From the NCBI GenBank assembly GCA_051252095.1, contig JBPOFK010000001.1:124001-188000 (forward strand): a stretch of DNA of 64,000 nt, read 5' to 3'. The DNA is from GCA-2401735 sp051252095 (lineage in GTDB: Bacteria > Pseudomonadota > Gammaproteobacteria > Burkholderiales > Methylophilaceae). A program made the position numbers and the translations under genes. Of the stretch, positions 42,698 to 52,730 are shown one piece after another (positions within the stretch are counted from its first letter, which is position 1; each line of letters begins with the position of its first letter). The notes under the pieces were generated by a model that was not told the origin of the DNA, ran no database searches, and saw only the letters and a list, made by a program, of their open reading frames with translations.

Positions 42698-42827
42698 GTT
42701 TACTTTGTACTTATGTCAAAATGTATGTAATGCTTGCATTTTAATATGAAAAAGACATTGATTGGTCTGTTTCATATCATGACGCATTAAGTCAGTAATA
42801 ATATTCGTTATAAAAAGAAAGAATAAA

Positions 42828-43502
42828 ATGGCGATTACAGATTGGCCTGCTAGTGAGCGGCCGCGTGAGAAGTTGATTGAATTAGGCGCACAGGCTTTGT
42901 CCGATGCTGAGTTGTTGGCTATATTTTTGCGCATGGGCGTGCCAGGTAAAAGCGCCGTGGACTTGGCAAGAGACTTGTTAATACAGTTTGGCAGCTTGAA
43001 TGGTATCTATGCTGCAAATGCCAAGGAGATAGGTTTGGTGCACGGCATGGGGTTAAGTAAGTATGCACAATTGCAAGCAGTGTTTGAGATGAGTCGCCGC
43101 GCTTTATCTGAACAGATAAGAAAAAAAGACATTCTTAGCTCTCCGCAACAAGTACGTGATTATTTGATTTTAAAATTAGCAAACGAGCCAAAAGAGGTTT
43201 TTCTGGTGATGTTTCTGGATGCACAAAATCGTTTAACTGCAACTGAAGAAATGTTTAATGGTACATTGACGCAAACGAGTGTCTATCCGCGGGAAGTCGT
43301 TAAGCGAGCATTACATTATAATGCTGCATCTGTAATGTTTGCACATAACCATCCATCTGGTATCGCTAAACAAAGCCGTGCAGATGAGATGATTACGCAG
43401 GCCTTAAAAAAGGCACTTGATTTAGTCGATGTGCGGGTGTTAGATCACTTTATAGTAGCAGGGAATGAAACCCTATCGTTTGTAGAAGTTGGTTTATTGT
43501 AA
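42828..43502 (+). CDS. radC: RadC-family JAMM/MPN+ protein
   Basis: A 224-residue protein of the RadC family. The N-terminal helix-hairpin-helix part (about 1-90) has ERPREKLIELGAQALSDAELLAIFLRMG. The C-terminal domain has the zinc-binding JAMM motif HNHPSG (His173, His175) with Asp186. The early link to DNA repair was withdrawn in E. coli, and the present role is unclear; a nuclease or isopeptidase-like activity is possible. It is divergent from coaBC, and rpmB-rpmG lie close by, as in many proteobacteria. Confidence 0.95.
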   Translation: MAITDWPASERPREKLIELGAQALSDAELLAIFLRMGVPGKSAVDLARDLLIQFGSLNGIYAANAKEIGLVHGMGLSKYAQLQAVFEMSRRALSEQIRKKDILSSPQQVRDYLILKLANEPKEVFLVMFLDAQNRLTATEEMFNGTLTQTSVYPREVVKRALHYNAASVMFAHNHPSGIAKQSRADEMITQALKKALDLVDVRVLDHFIVAGNETLSFVEVGLL

Positions 43503-43591
43503 AGTTTAATACTAGAATAGTGGTTGGGTTTAGGAGGCTCTTGTGATTGAGCTATTGTGTCAAAATTAAAGATTAAAATAAGACAATTATT

Positions 43592-45643
43592 ATGCAAAAA
43601 CTATTGAAATCAATTGCTTGGTTTGCAGTTGCGCTAATAGGCGCGTATGCGCTTTCTGCAATCGCGCTAAACCGTGGGGAGAGCATTAATGCACTTTGGA
43701 TGGTAACTGCAGCTGTCTGTATTTATGCGATTTCATACCGCTTTTACGCAACATGGATAGCTGCAAAAGTGCTGGTAATTGATGAAACAAGAGCGACACC
43801 AGCTGAACGCTTAGATAATGGCAGGGATTTTTTACCAACAAACAAATGGATAGTATTTGGACACCATTTTGCTGCTATATCTGGGCCGGGCCCATTAATT
43901 GGACCGACGCTCGCCGCACAGTTCGGTTATCTGCCAGGTACTTTATGGATACTCATCGGGGTGGTGCTAGGGGGTGCCGTCCAAGATATGGTGACCCTTT
44001 TTATCTCTACCCGTCGGAATGGTCGTAGTTTAGGTCAAATGGCACGTGACGAAATCGGACCAATTGGAGGTACAGCTGCATTAATCGGTACGTTTATGAT
44101 CATGATTATATTGATTGCCGTGCTTGGTCTAGTGGTTGTTAACGCAATGAAACATAGTCCCTGGGCCACATCCACGATTGCTGCAACAATACCTATTGCC
44201 ATGATTGTTGGCTTATATATGCGACATATTCGGCCTGGGCGGGTTTTAGAGGCTTCAGCCATCGGATTGATCTTATTATTGTTGTCTGTATTTGCTGGTG
44301 GGTGGATTGATCATCATCAGAGTCTGCGGAGTTTGTTCGATCATGATGGACTCTCTTTAGCTTATGCCATTATTTTTTATGGGTTTTCCGCTGCTGTGCT
44401 ACCTGTGTGGTTACTATTAGCACCGCGTGATTATCTATCGACTTTTATGAAGCTAGGTACAATACTGTTGCTTGCCATTGCAATAATTGTGCTGCGCCCA
44501 GAAATACATATGCCCGCAGTCACACAGTTTGTCGATGGTACAGGCCCAATATTTGGGGGTAAATTGTTTCCATTTGTGTTTATTACAATCGCATGCGGGG
44601 CGGTTTCTGGCTTTCATGCACTGATTGCCTCAGGAACGACGCCAAAATTGTTAGCCAACGAGCGTGACATTCGAATGATTGGCTATGGTGCAATGTTGCT
44701 GGAGAGCTTTGTTGCCATCATGGCGATGATTGCAGCAACAGTGCTAGAGCCGGGTATATTTTTTGCAATTAATAGTCCTGCGGGGGTCGTTGGTACAAGT
44801 GCCATTGATGCAGTTGCGACGATTAATAGCTGGGGTTTTCCCGTAACAGTTGAGCAAATGAAACAGCTCGCGAGCGATATGGGTGAGTCTACCTTGTTTG
44901 CTAGAACGGGAGGCGCCCCAAGTTTGGCTGTCGGTATGGCAAGCATTTTTGCCAGTGCGTTTGGGAAAAGTTTGTTGGCCTTGTGGTATCACTTTGCCAT
45001 CATGTTTGAAGCATTATTTATTTTAACGACACTAGACGCTGGGACGCGTGTAGGGCGGTTTATGTTGCAAGACATTTTAGGCAATTTTAGTCAAAAACTG
45101 GGTGAAACTTCCTATATGCCGTCTGTTATTTTAACAAGCTCCTTGGTTGTGGCTGGGTGGGGTTATTTTCTGTATATTGGCGTGATTGATCCTAATGGAG
45201 GCGTGAATATTTTATGGCCATTATTTGGCATTGCCAATCAAATGTTAGCGGCAATCGCGTTGTGCGTTGGTACCAGTATCATCGTGAAATCAGGTAAAGT
45301 GAATTATGCATGGGTGACAGGTTTACCATTGCTGTGGCTGGTCATCATTACGACTACTGCAGCCTATGAAAAAATACTGAGTGATGATTTGCGTATTGGT
45401 TTTTTTGCAGCAGCCAATCACCTAAGTGCGCAACTGTCAGCTGGGATGCTGCCACCAAGTAAAGCAGCGGTTGCGCCTCAGTTGATATTAAATCAACATT
45501 TAGATGCTTATCTTACAATGTTTTTTGTCGTGGTGTTATGGGTGGTTATTGCTGACATGATTAATATTTGTATACGACATATACAAGGCAAAAAAGTATT
45601 GCCAACGACTGAAACCGCCTATGTGAAAACTGTTTTGGAATAA
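43592..45643 (+). CDS. cstA: Carbon starvation protein A (CstA-family peptide/pyruvate transporter)
   Basis: A 683-residue polytopic inner-membrane protein (E. coli CstA 701) with some 16-18 hydrophobic helices. Family signatures are NKWIVFGHHFAAISGPGPLIGPTLAAQFGYLPG, GCAxSGFHALIASGTTPK and LWPLFGIANQMLAAIAL. Homologues import peptides or pyruvate when carbon is short. The next gene, starting one base after its stop, encodes the small YbdD/YjiX-type partner. An obligate methylotroph would use this mainly for salvage; the substrate is not shown by sequence. Confidence 0.94.
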   Translation: MQKLLKSIAWFAVALIGAYALSAIALNRGESINALWMVTAAVCIYAISYRFYATWIAAKVLVIDETRATPAERLDNGRDFLPTNKWIVFGHHFAAISGPGPLIGPTLAAQFGYLPGTLWILIGVVLGGAVQDMVTLFISTRRNGRSLGQMARDEIGPIGGTAALIGTFMIMIILIAVLGLVVVNAMKHSPWATSTIAATIPIAMIVGLYMRHIRPGRVLEASAIGLILLLLSVFAGGWIDHHQSLRSLFDHDGLSLAYAIIFYGFSAAVLPVWLLLAPRDYLSTFMKLGTILLLAIAIIVLRPEIHMPAVTQFVDGTGPIFGGKLFPFVFITIACGAVSGFHALIASGTTPKLLANERDIRMIGYGAMLLESFVAIMAMIAATVLEPGIFFAINSPAGVVGTSAIDAVATINSWGFPVTVEQMKQLASDMGESTLFARTGGAPSLAVGMASIFASAFGKSLLALWYHFAIMFEALFILTTLDAGTRVGRFMLQDILGNFSQKLGETSYMPSVILTSSLVVAGWGYFLYIGVIDPNGGVNILWPLFGIANQMLAAIALCVGTSIIVKSGKVNYAWVTGLPLLWLVIITTTAAYEKILSDDLRIGFFAAANHLSAQLSAGMLPPSKAAVAPQLILNQHLDAYLTMFFVVVLWVVIADMINICIRHIQGKKVLPTTETAYVKTVLE

Positions 45644-45835
45644 ATGTTTAAGACGCTAAGACATATTTGGCATATGGTTCGTCGTTTAACAGGCGATGAT
45701 GCCTACGACCGTTATTTAAGACATCATGCAATATTTCACGAGGCATCTGTTGATGCACCGCCACCGCTATCTCGCAAAGCCTTTTTTAAACTTTGGCAAG
45801 ATGATAAGTGGAAAGGCATTAATCGCTGTTGCTAA
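45644..45835 (+). CDS. YbdD/YjiX family small protein, partner of CstA
   Basis: A 63-residue protein of the family long called DUF466. It reads DDAYDRYLRHHAIFH-type sequence, with YDRYLRHHA and the C-terminal SRKAFFKLWQDDKWKGINRCC. Homologues are encoded directly after cstA or yjiY and are needed for transport activity. The ATG follows the cstA stop immediately, so the two are coupled. The two terminal cysteines are common in this family. Confidence 0.9.
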   Translation: MFKTLRHIWHMVRRLTGDDAYDRYLRHHAIFHEASVDAPPPLSRKAFFKLWQDDKWKGINRCC

Positions 45836-45845
45836 TGTGGAGACG

Positions 45846-46028
45846 TTAATTTTTTTTATAAATATTGTCGATATCCATTTCATCTTTATCTGTGATTGAT
45901 TCCAAATCATGTTCTGATAATCTTGCTGGCTTACTCATGGCTTTGCCACGACTTGGTTTATATTCGTTAACGATATAGTTGTAATTAGGTGGTTCACGCT
46001 TAAATAGTTTTTCAATAAAGCTTTTCAT
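45846..46028 (-). CDS. Small hypothetical protein (60 residues)
   Basis: I do not recognise this. It starts MKSFIEKLFKREPPNYNYIVNEYKPSRG and is rich in charged residues, with an acidic C-terminal half (DLESITDKDEMDIDNIY). No signal peptide, membrane segment or cysteine is present. No good ribosome-binding site precedes the ATG. It is convergent with the YbdD gene and downstream of lgt. It could be a real small gene or a chance frame; the protein-like composition tilts me slightly towards real. Confidence 0.4.
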   Translation of the reverse strand: MKSFIEKLFKREPPNYNYIVNEYKPSRGKAMSKPARLSEHDLESITDKDEMDIDNIYKKN

Positions 46029-46209
46029 GGCACATTTAATAAAATAAATAAAGATATTTTATTAAGAGCAATAGCTATGCCAAGATAAGGTTACTAAAGC
46101 CAGAAAATAACTCTATGATTTTTCAATTAAAAATTTAAAAACTCTTTTTTGATGGCGAAGATGCTGATGTAAATTTGATAAGAATGTTATGATTTCGACA
46201 GACAAATGA

Positions 46210-46998
46210 TTACTTTTCAAAACGCCTTTGATAAGCTGCACGTAACATCCATAACCCTACGAAAATCATGGGGAGACTGAGCCACTGACCCATGGATAAG
46301 CCCAATTGCAGTAAGCCTAAAAAATCATCTGGTTGACGGGTGAACTCTACAAGAAATCTAAAGCTACCATATCCAACCAGAAATAGTGCCGAGATTGCCC
46401 CAGTAGGTCTTTGCTTGCTCGAGAAACACCACAAAATAACAAATAGCAATACGCCTTCGAATGCAAATTCATATAATTGTGAAGCATGGCGTGGTAAATT
46501 ATCTGCTAGTGGAAAAATCATACCAACACTAGATTGTGTGACACGTCCCCAGAGCTCTCCATTAATAAAGTTGCCCATACGGCCAGCTCCAAGACCAATA
46601 GGAACGAGAGGCGCGACAAAATCCATGGTTTTTAACCAATGTTGAGGGTGCTTTTTGTTGAATAAATACATCGCGACCAGCACACCTAAAAATCCGCCGT
46701 GAAAGCTCATCCCGCCTTGCCATACCGCCAAAATTTCCAATGGGTGTCGCAAAAAATAAGATGCTTGATAAAACAGAACATAACCCAAGCGACCTCCTAG
46801 AATGACACCTAATGCACCATAAAACAAAGCATCGTCTAACATAGGTTTATTCCAATTAAACCATGGCTTATGTTTAATTTGATATTGACCTAGAAATAAA
46901 AAACCTAAAAAACCAGTTAGGTACATTAAGCCATACCAATGAATGCCAAAAGAGCCAATATGGATAGCGATAGGGTCAAACTGAGGGTGTATAAGCAT
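46210..46998 (-). CDS. lgt: Prolipoprotein diacylglyceryl transferase
   Basis: A 262-residue inner-membrane enzyme that moves a diacylglyceryl group from phosphatidylglycerol to the lipobox cysteine of prolipoproteins, the first step of lipoprotein maturation. Seven hydrophobic helices are visible. The signature GRMGNFINGELWGR contains the essential arginine and asparagines; GGMSFHGGFLGVL and an N-terminal HWYGLMYLTGF are also typical. It is often adjacent to ilvD in betaproteobacteria, and here a signalling gene lies between them. Confidence 0.97.
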   Translation of the reverse strand: MLIHPQFDPIAIHIGSFGIHWYGLMYLTGFLGFLFLGQYQIKHKPWFNWNKPMLDDALFYGALGVILGGRLGYVLFYQASYFLRHPLEILAVWQGGMSFHGGFLGVLVAMYLFNKKHPQHWLKTMDFVAPLVPIGLGAGRMGNFINGELWGRVTQSSVGMIFPLADNLPRHASQLYEFAFEGVLLFVILWCFSSKQRPTGAISALFLVGYGSFRFLVEFTRQPDDFLGLLQLGLSMGQWLSLPMIFVGLWMLRAAYQRRFEK

Positions 46999-47137
46999 AA
47001 ATAAAAATCATCGTTGTGGTATTCAGGGCTATATACTACAGTAAATTAAATTTGGTGTTAGTGAACTTAAGCTGTATATTTTATTAAAAACAGAACATTT
47101 CGTGGATGCTGATATGAAATAAATTCGGGGGCTTTTT

Positions 47138-49621
47138 TTGAAAATAAGAAAATCAATAACAAACCACTTAAGTACAAATGATTGTGACACTGATATATCA
47201 TCACTAGATAGGCTAATACCATCGCTAGGACCATTGTTTGATAGCACATTAGATCAAGTTATTGTAATGGATCTTGCGCACCATATTGTCTATGTCAATA
47301 ATAGTTTCTTAATGCGGCATGAATTAACTGAAGAGCAGGTGCTAAGCAAAGCTTATGCTAGCGTGTTCGCAAAAAACAGTTTAATGCGGCAGTATTTTGA
47401 AGATGTAGATACCGTTCAGACAAAAAAACAGGCAAGCATTAGAACCCACATTCGAAATATCGATAGCGCTATCACTAACATAGTGACTGTATCACCTATT
47501 ATAAATGTAGAGCAGTCATTATTGGGCTTGATGATGGTCATCAATCAAGTGAGGCTAGAGAAACCATTAGCAGAGCAAGAAATCAGACGCAGAGGCATTT
47601 ATCATAAAGCGATTATAGACAGCATACCGTTTATGATTTGGTTGAAAGATAAAAATAGCCACTTGTTAGCTGCGAATGCCGCTTATGCAGAGATGGCTGG
47701 TGTTTCTGACCCAAAGTTATTAGAAGGGAAAACAGATCAAGATTTTTGGTCTCCCATCCTTGCTCAGGCTTATGTTGAAGATGACTTAAAAGTGATGGAA
47801 TCTGGCGAGCCTGTTATTTTGGTTGAGAAAATTAAAAAGAAAAATGATGAGGCATCATGGGCGGAAACATATAAAGCGCCAGTTATAATTGATAATCAAG
47901 TCATTGGCACGGTGGGCTATGCCAGAGACATCACTGAAGAAAAGCGTTTGTTTTCCACGATTACAGAGAAGGACCTGCAATTTACATCGTTACTGAAAAA
48001 TCTCCCACTAACCATTATTCGATATGACACAAGTTGTAAACGTACTTTTGTAAATACCGCCAATGAAGGTGCTCAGGCTTTAATCGGTAAAACGCCTGAG
48101 GAAGCATGGAACCCTTCTATTAAAAATATAACGGCAGAAGAGTTTCAGGCAAAGTTAATGCATGTTTTATTTCATGGTGAAAAGCTAACATTTGAAATGC
48201 AATGTGAAGAAGAAGCCGAAACTGTTGTTAATATGGTCACTTTGCTACCAGAATTCGACGAGCATCATCAAGTTATTGGAGCGCTTGCAATTGCGAATGA
48301 CGTGACCGAAATCAGTAAATACCGCGACGACCTAGAGTACATGGCTTACCATGATGCCCTTACATCTCTACCTAATCGTAGTTTAATTAATCAGCAACTT
48401 CAACACTTAGAGAGACAAGAGGCATGTTTTGGTCTATTGCTGATGGATTTGGATTTGTTCAAAGAAATTAATGACACATTAGGTCATGTTGTTGGGGATG
48501 AGTTGCTGATTGAGGCTGCAAAACGGATTGTTTCTGCAGTAAGAAATGTTGACATAGTTGCTCGTATTGGTGGCGATGAGTTTGCCATTTTAGTCCCTGA
48601 CTTTAAAGATAAAACCAAATTAGCAGTGCTAGCTGAAAAGGTGGCCGAAAAGCTGGCGGCACCGTTCATGATTGATGGAATTAATTTTTTTGTGAGTGCT
48701 AGTATTGGCATTGCATGCTATCCGATGGACAGTGATAGTGTAGAAGATATGATTAAATATGCTGATACAGCGATGTACGATGCTAAGAAGCAAGGACGTA
48801 ATAATTTCCAATTTTATTCACCTGAGTTAACGCAAGAGGCTATGGAGCATTTAGCTATTGCAACAGCGCTTAGATATGCCATTCAGAAAAAAGAGTTTTT
48901 TCTGTTATATCAACCAAAATTTGATATTAAAACAGGAACAATATTGGGTGCCGAGTGCTTGTTGAGATGGCATGGCCATGTTCTCGGTCAGATTAGTCCA
49001 GAAAAATTTATCCCAATCGCTGAGGAAAGTGGGCTGATCATTGATATAGGTGCTTGGGTTCTAGAAAATTCATGCAGAGTAGCAGCACAGTTGAATCATG
49101 ATAGAAAAGTGCCGTTAAATATTGCCATAAATGTATCTTCTAAAGAGTTTACAGGTAATCACTTTATAGAGAATTTACAACATTGCTTAGAAATAACAGG
49201 TTGCAGGCCCAGCTGGATAACACTTGAGATGACAGAAAGTTTACTCTTGCATGATACTGATAAAGCACTTGAAACACTGTTAAAGGTTGATGAAATGGGG
49301 ATTACATTATCCATTGATGATTTTGGCACAGGCTATTCTGCGCTGGCCTATTTAAGTAAGTTTCCTATCAAACAGGTTAAAATTGATCGATCCTTTGTGA
49401 AGGATATAACTAATACAACAAATGCTGCTTCTTTGGTTAAAGCAATCATCGCTATGGCATTGAGTTTAGATAAGGAACTGGTTGCTGAAGGGATAGAAAC
49501 TGAAGAGCAGGCAAAACTATTAGAAGAGTATGGGTGCAATCAAGCACAAGGCTACTTTTACAGTAAGCCATTACCATTTTCGACATTCCTGCATTTGGTG
49601 TCACAGCAGATAATTCATTAG
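47138..49621 (+). CDS. PAS-PAS-PAS-GGDEF-EAL cyclic-di-GMP signalling protein
   Basis: An 827-residue cytosolic protein with no membrane segment. Three PAS-like domains (about 30-140, 150-265 and 275-395) precede a GGDEF domain with intact GGDEF (478-482) and a product-inhibition site RNVD (469-472) five residues before it. The EAL domain reads ECL (606-608) in place of EAL but keeps the metal-binding glutamate, and the later NVSSKEF, EMTES, DDFGTGYSAL, KIDRSFVKD and EGIETEEQ look catalytic. It may therefore make and break c-di-GMP. The TTG at 47138 is the longest start; an ATG at residue 44 is possible. Confidence 0.88.
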   Translation: MKIRKSITNHLSTNDCDTDISSLDRLIPSLGPLFDSTLDQVIVMDLAHHIVYVNNSFLMRHELTEEQVLSKAYASVFAKNSLMRQYFEDVDTVQTKKQASIRTHIRNIDSAITNIVTVSPIINVEQSLLGLMMVINQVRLEKPLAEQEIRRRGIYHKAIIDSIPFMIWLKDKNSHLLAANAAYAEMAGVSDPKLLEGKTDQDFWSPILAQAYVEDDLKVMESGEPVILVEKIKKKNDEASWAETYKAPVIIDNQVIGTVGYARDITEEKRLFSTITEKDLQFTSLLKNLPLTIIRYDTSCKRTFVNTANEGAQALIGKTPEEAWNPSIKNITAEEFQAKLMHVLFHGEKLTFEMQCEEEAETVVNMVTLLPEFDEHHQVIGALAIANDVTEISKYRDDLEYMAYHDALTSLPNRSLINQQLQHLERQEACFGLLLMDLDLFKEINDTLGHVVGDELLIEAAKRIVSAVRNVDIVARIGGDEFAILVPDFKDKTKLAVLAEKVAEKLAAPFMIDGINFFVSASIGIACYPMDSDSVEDMIKYADTAMYDAKKQGRNNFQFYSPELTQEAMEHLAIATALRYAIQKKEFFLLYQPKFDIKTGTILGAECLLRWHGHVLGQISPEKFIPIAEESGLIIDIGAWVLENSCRVAAQLNHDRKVPLNIAINVSSKEFTGNHFIENLQHCLEITGCRPSWITLEMTESLLLHDTDKALETLLKVDEMGITLSIDDFGTGYSALAYLSKFPIKQVKIDRSFVKDITNTTNAASLVKAIIAMALSLDKELVAEGIETEEQAKLLEEYGCNQAQGYFYSKPLPFSTFLHLVSQQIIH

Positions 49622-49698
49622 CTATTTGAATTAACACATGCTGAATAGGTCAGCATAGTTTAAAATTATGCATTATTTAGCTTATGTTGGATTAAATT

Positions 49699-51552
49699 AT
49701 GCCTCAGTATCGTTCAAGAACTACTACACATGGCCGCAATATGGCTGGTGCACGTGCACTATGGCGTGCAACAGGTATGAAAGATGGTGATTTTGAAAAG
49801 CCGATTATTGCTGTTGCCAATTCATTTACACAGTTTGTGCCAGGCCATGTGCACCTAAAAGACATGGGTCAGCTAGTGGCCAGAGAAATAGAGCGGGCTG
49901 GTGGTGTTGCAAAAGAGTTTAATACAATCGCTGTGGATGATGGCATAGCAATGGGTCATGGCGGCATGCTTTATAGTTTGCCTAGCCGTGATTTAATTGC
50001 CGATAGCGTCGAGTATATGGTTAATGCACATTGTGCGGATGCAATCGTTTGCATATCAAATTGCGATAAAATCACACCAGGTATGTTGATGGCTGCCTTA
50101 CGTTTAAATGTACCCGTTGTTTTTGTTTCAGGCGGTCCGATGGAGGCTGGCAAAGTGAACTGGCAGGGGCAAGCAATCAAGTTAGACTTAGTTGATGCAA
50201 TGGTTGCCGCCGCTGATGATAAAGTGTCAGACGAGCAATCCGAAGCGATAGAACGGTCAGCATGTCCTACATGTGGATCATGTTCAGGCATGTTTACAGC
50301 AAATTCCATGAATTGTTTGACGGAAGCCTTAGGACTAAGTTTACCAGGTAACGGCTCAACGCTAGCTACACATGCAGCAAGAAAAGCATTGTTTTTAGAG
50401 GCAGGGAGAACGATTGTTGATATAGCTAAACGCTATTATGAGCAGGATGACGATAGCGTTTTGCCACGAAATGTTGCTAGTTTTAAGGCGTTTGAAAATG
50501 CAATGAGTTTAGATGTGGCAATGGGCGGTAGTACGAATACAGTATTACATTTGCTCGCCGCTGCGCATGAAGCAAAAATCCCTTTCACGATGCAAGACAT
50601 AGATAGAATTTCTCGCAAAGTGCCCTGTGTGAGTAAAGTTGCGCCAGCAACAGCAAAATATCATATGGAAGATGTGCATCGTGCTGGTGGCGTGATGGGG
50701 ATTCTTGCAGAGCTTAGTCGTGGTGGCTTGATTCATCGAGATATTCCAACAGTCCATTCGCCTAGCATGGGCGCTGCATTGGATAAGTGGGATATCGCAA
50801 CAACCGTAGATGAAGATGTGAAGAAGTTTTATCGTGCGGCGCCAGGGGGCGTTGCAACGACAATTGCATTCTCACAAAGTATGTTGTGGCCAACATTGGA
50901 TACTGACAGAGCGAATGGATGTATACGTGACGTTGAGCATGCTTACTCAAAAGATGGTGGCTTAGCTGTGTTATATGGGAACATCGCACTAGATGGCTGC
51001 ATCGTCAAAACTGCAGGTGTTGATGAGAGCATTTTGAAGTTTACAGGCAGAGCGCGTGTTTTTGAGTCGCAAGATGCTTCAGTTGAGGCAATACTGGCCG
51101 ATAAGATTGTAGCTGGGGATGTTGTTGTGATTCGGTACGAAGGGCCACGAGGTGGTCCTGGGATGCAAGAGATGCTCTATCCCACTTCCTATCTCAAGTC
51201 TAAAGGTCTTGGCAAGGAATGTGCTTTACTAACGGATGGTCGGTTTTCTGGGGGAACATCTGGGTTAAGTATTGGTCATGCATCACCTGAAGCAGCCGAG
51301 GGCGGCGCAATAGGGCTGGTGGACGAAGGGGATATCATTGAAATCGATATTCCAAATCGAACCATTAACCTAAGAATAACTGATGCATCATTAGCAGAAA
51401 GACGCACTAAAATGGACGCAAAAGGAAAAGCCGCATGGAAGCCAATGCAGCGTGAACGTTATGTTTCGCCAGCATTGCGTGCCTATGCCGCAATGTCTAC
51501 TAGCGCAGCTTTCGGTGCTGTTCGAAATGTGGAACAAATAGAGACTAAGTAG
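49699..51552 (+). CDS. ilvD: Dihydroxy-acid dehydratase
   Basis: A 617-residue Fe-S enzyme (616 in E. coli) that dehydrates dihydroxy-isovalerate and -methylvalerate in valine, isoleucine and leucine synthesis. The Fe-S ligands are in NCDKITPGM and CPTCGSCSGMFTANSMNCL; the Mg-binding DDG motif (VDDGIAMGHGGM) is near residue 80. The C-terminal swivel domain has GGPGMQEML and LLTDGRFSGGTSGLSIGH. The mutarotase-like gene follows 15 bases later on the same strand. Confidence 0.97.
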   Translation: MPQYRSRTTTHGRNMAGARALWRATGMKDGDFEKPIIAVANSFTQFVPGHVHLKDMGQLVAREIERAGGVAKEFNTIAVDDGIAMGHGGMLYSLPSRDLIADSVEYMVNAHCADAIVCISNCDKITPGMLMAALRLNVPVVFVSGGPMEAGKVNWQGQAIKLDLVDAMVAAADDKVSDEQSEAIERSACPTCGSCSGMFTANSMNCLTEALGLSLPGNGSTLATHAARKALFLEAGRTIVDIAKRYYEQDDDSVLPRNVASFKAFENAMSLDVAMGGSTNTVLHLLAAAHEAKIPFTMQDIDRISRKVPCVSKVAPATAKYHMEDVHRAGGVMGILAELSRGGLIHRDIPTVHSPSMGAALDKWDIATTVDEDVKKFYRAAPGGVATTIAFSQSMLWPTLDTDRANGCIRDVEHAYSKDGGLAVLYGNIALDGCIVKTAGVDESILKFTGRARVFESQDASVEAILADKIVAGDVVVIRYEGPRGGPGMQEMLYPTSYLKSKGLGKECALLTDGRFSGGTSGLSIGHASPEAAEGGAIGLVDEGDIIEIDIPNRTINLRITDASLAERRTKMDAKGKAAWKPMQRERYVSPALRAYAAMSTSAAFGAVRNVEQIETK

Positions 51553-51567
51553 AAAGTAAATAAAGAG

Positions 51568-52530
51568 ATGGCTAAATCAGGGGCAATGGAAGAAAATTTG
51601 TGCATTATTGAGAACTTAGTGCCAGAAGTGGTAGAAAAGCATCCGCAAATCAAGATGACGGAAGATGCGAATGGGCTGCAATATCTAGTTGTCGAGAATG
51701 AGTTTGCAAAGGCAAAAATTGCCTTACAAGGTGCACATGTGATGGAGTTCCATCCAAAACACTTAAAGGAACCGGTGTTGTGGTTGTCTGACCATGCGCG
51801 GTATGTGCAAGGACGGTCCATTCGAGGTGGTGTGCCCATCTGTTGGCCATGGTTTGGCGCACACCCAACGGATGGAACGTTATGCCCACATGGATTTGCA
51901 CGTGTAATTCCTTGGCGCGTAATAGACGTAGACACTATTTACAATGGTGCTACAAGAATCGCGTTAGAGATGGTGCAAACCCCAGATGCAAAGCGTCAAC
52001 TAAGTTATCCATATGCTGTTACATTGACTGTGATTGTTGGTCGGCGTCTAAAAATGGAGCTGGCGACAACCAATAAGGCGGACCATCCATTTAGAATTGG
52101 GGAAGGTTTTCATACCTACCTTGCAGTTAGTGATGTACAAAATGTGAAAATTACAGGCTTACAAGAGTGTGTGTATGCCGATAAATTGAAGAAATACGAA
52201 CGCTCAGTCGAAAATGGGTTCTTACAGTTTGATGGAGAGTTTGATCGAATTTATATGGACCACACTTCTGACTGTGTTATTCATGATTCAGGATTTAATC
52301 GATTGGTACGCGTCCAAAAATCTGGGAGCAGCAATACCGTAGTCTGGACGCCTTGGGAAGAAAAAGCACATGCTTTGGGTGATATGGGTAATGGTGATGA
52401 ATGGCGCAAGATGATTTGTGTTGAATCGACCAACTCATTGGAAAATTCTGTCATTATTAACCCGCATAGAACGCATGTGATGACGGTTGAGTACAATGTG
52501 GAGTCATTTACCTACAATGCTTATGAATAA
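51568..52530 (+). CDS. D-hexose-6-phosphate mutarotase family protein (YeaD-like)
   Basis: A 320-residue aldose-1-epimerase-fold protein. It has the galactose-mutarotase-like core: IALQGAHVMEFHPKHLKEPVLWLSD, GRSIRGGVPICWPWFG, the catalytic histidines in HGFARVIPW and GEGFHTYLAV, and the base glutamate in CVESTNS. The family interconverts glucose-6-phosphate anomers. It lies 15 bases after ilvD, probably co-transcribed, although the metabolic link is unclear. Another ATG at 51586 could be the start. Confidence 0.9.
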   Translation: MAKSGAMEENLCIIENLVPEVVEKHPQIKMTEDANGLQYLVVENEFAKAKIALQGAHVMEFHPKHLKEPVLWLSDHARYVQGRSIRGGVPICWPWFGAHPTDGTLCPHGFARVIPWRVIDVDTIYNGATRIALEMVQTPDAKRQLSYPYAVTLTVIVGRRLKMELATTNKADHPFRIGEGFHTYLAVSDVQNVKITGLQECVYADKLKKYERSVENGFLQFDGEFDRIYMDHTSDCVIHDSGFNRLVRVQKSGSSNTVVWTPWEEKAHALGDMGNGDEWRKMICVESTNSLENSVIINPHRTHVMTVEYNVESFTYNAYE

Positions 52531-52730
52531 TAGTTGGAGTAAAAATTTCTGCGCGTGAAGATTATTTTTTAAGCGTGTCAACCCTAAGCTACAGCGCAGC
52601 GTTGAGTGAGTTAGCAATAAGTTTAGATGTTTTAAATTTCATATCATGACACGCTAGAATTGTTGTAGAATTTATTTTTACAGGTATGATAGCTGTGCGG
52701 GTCAAGATTATAAGAATTCAAGGAGATAGC

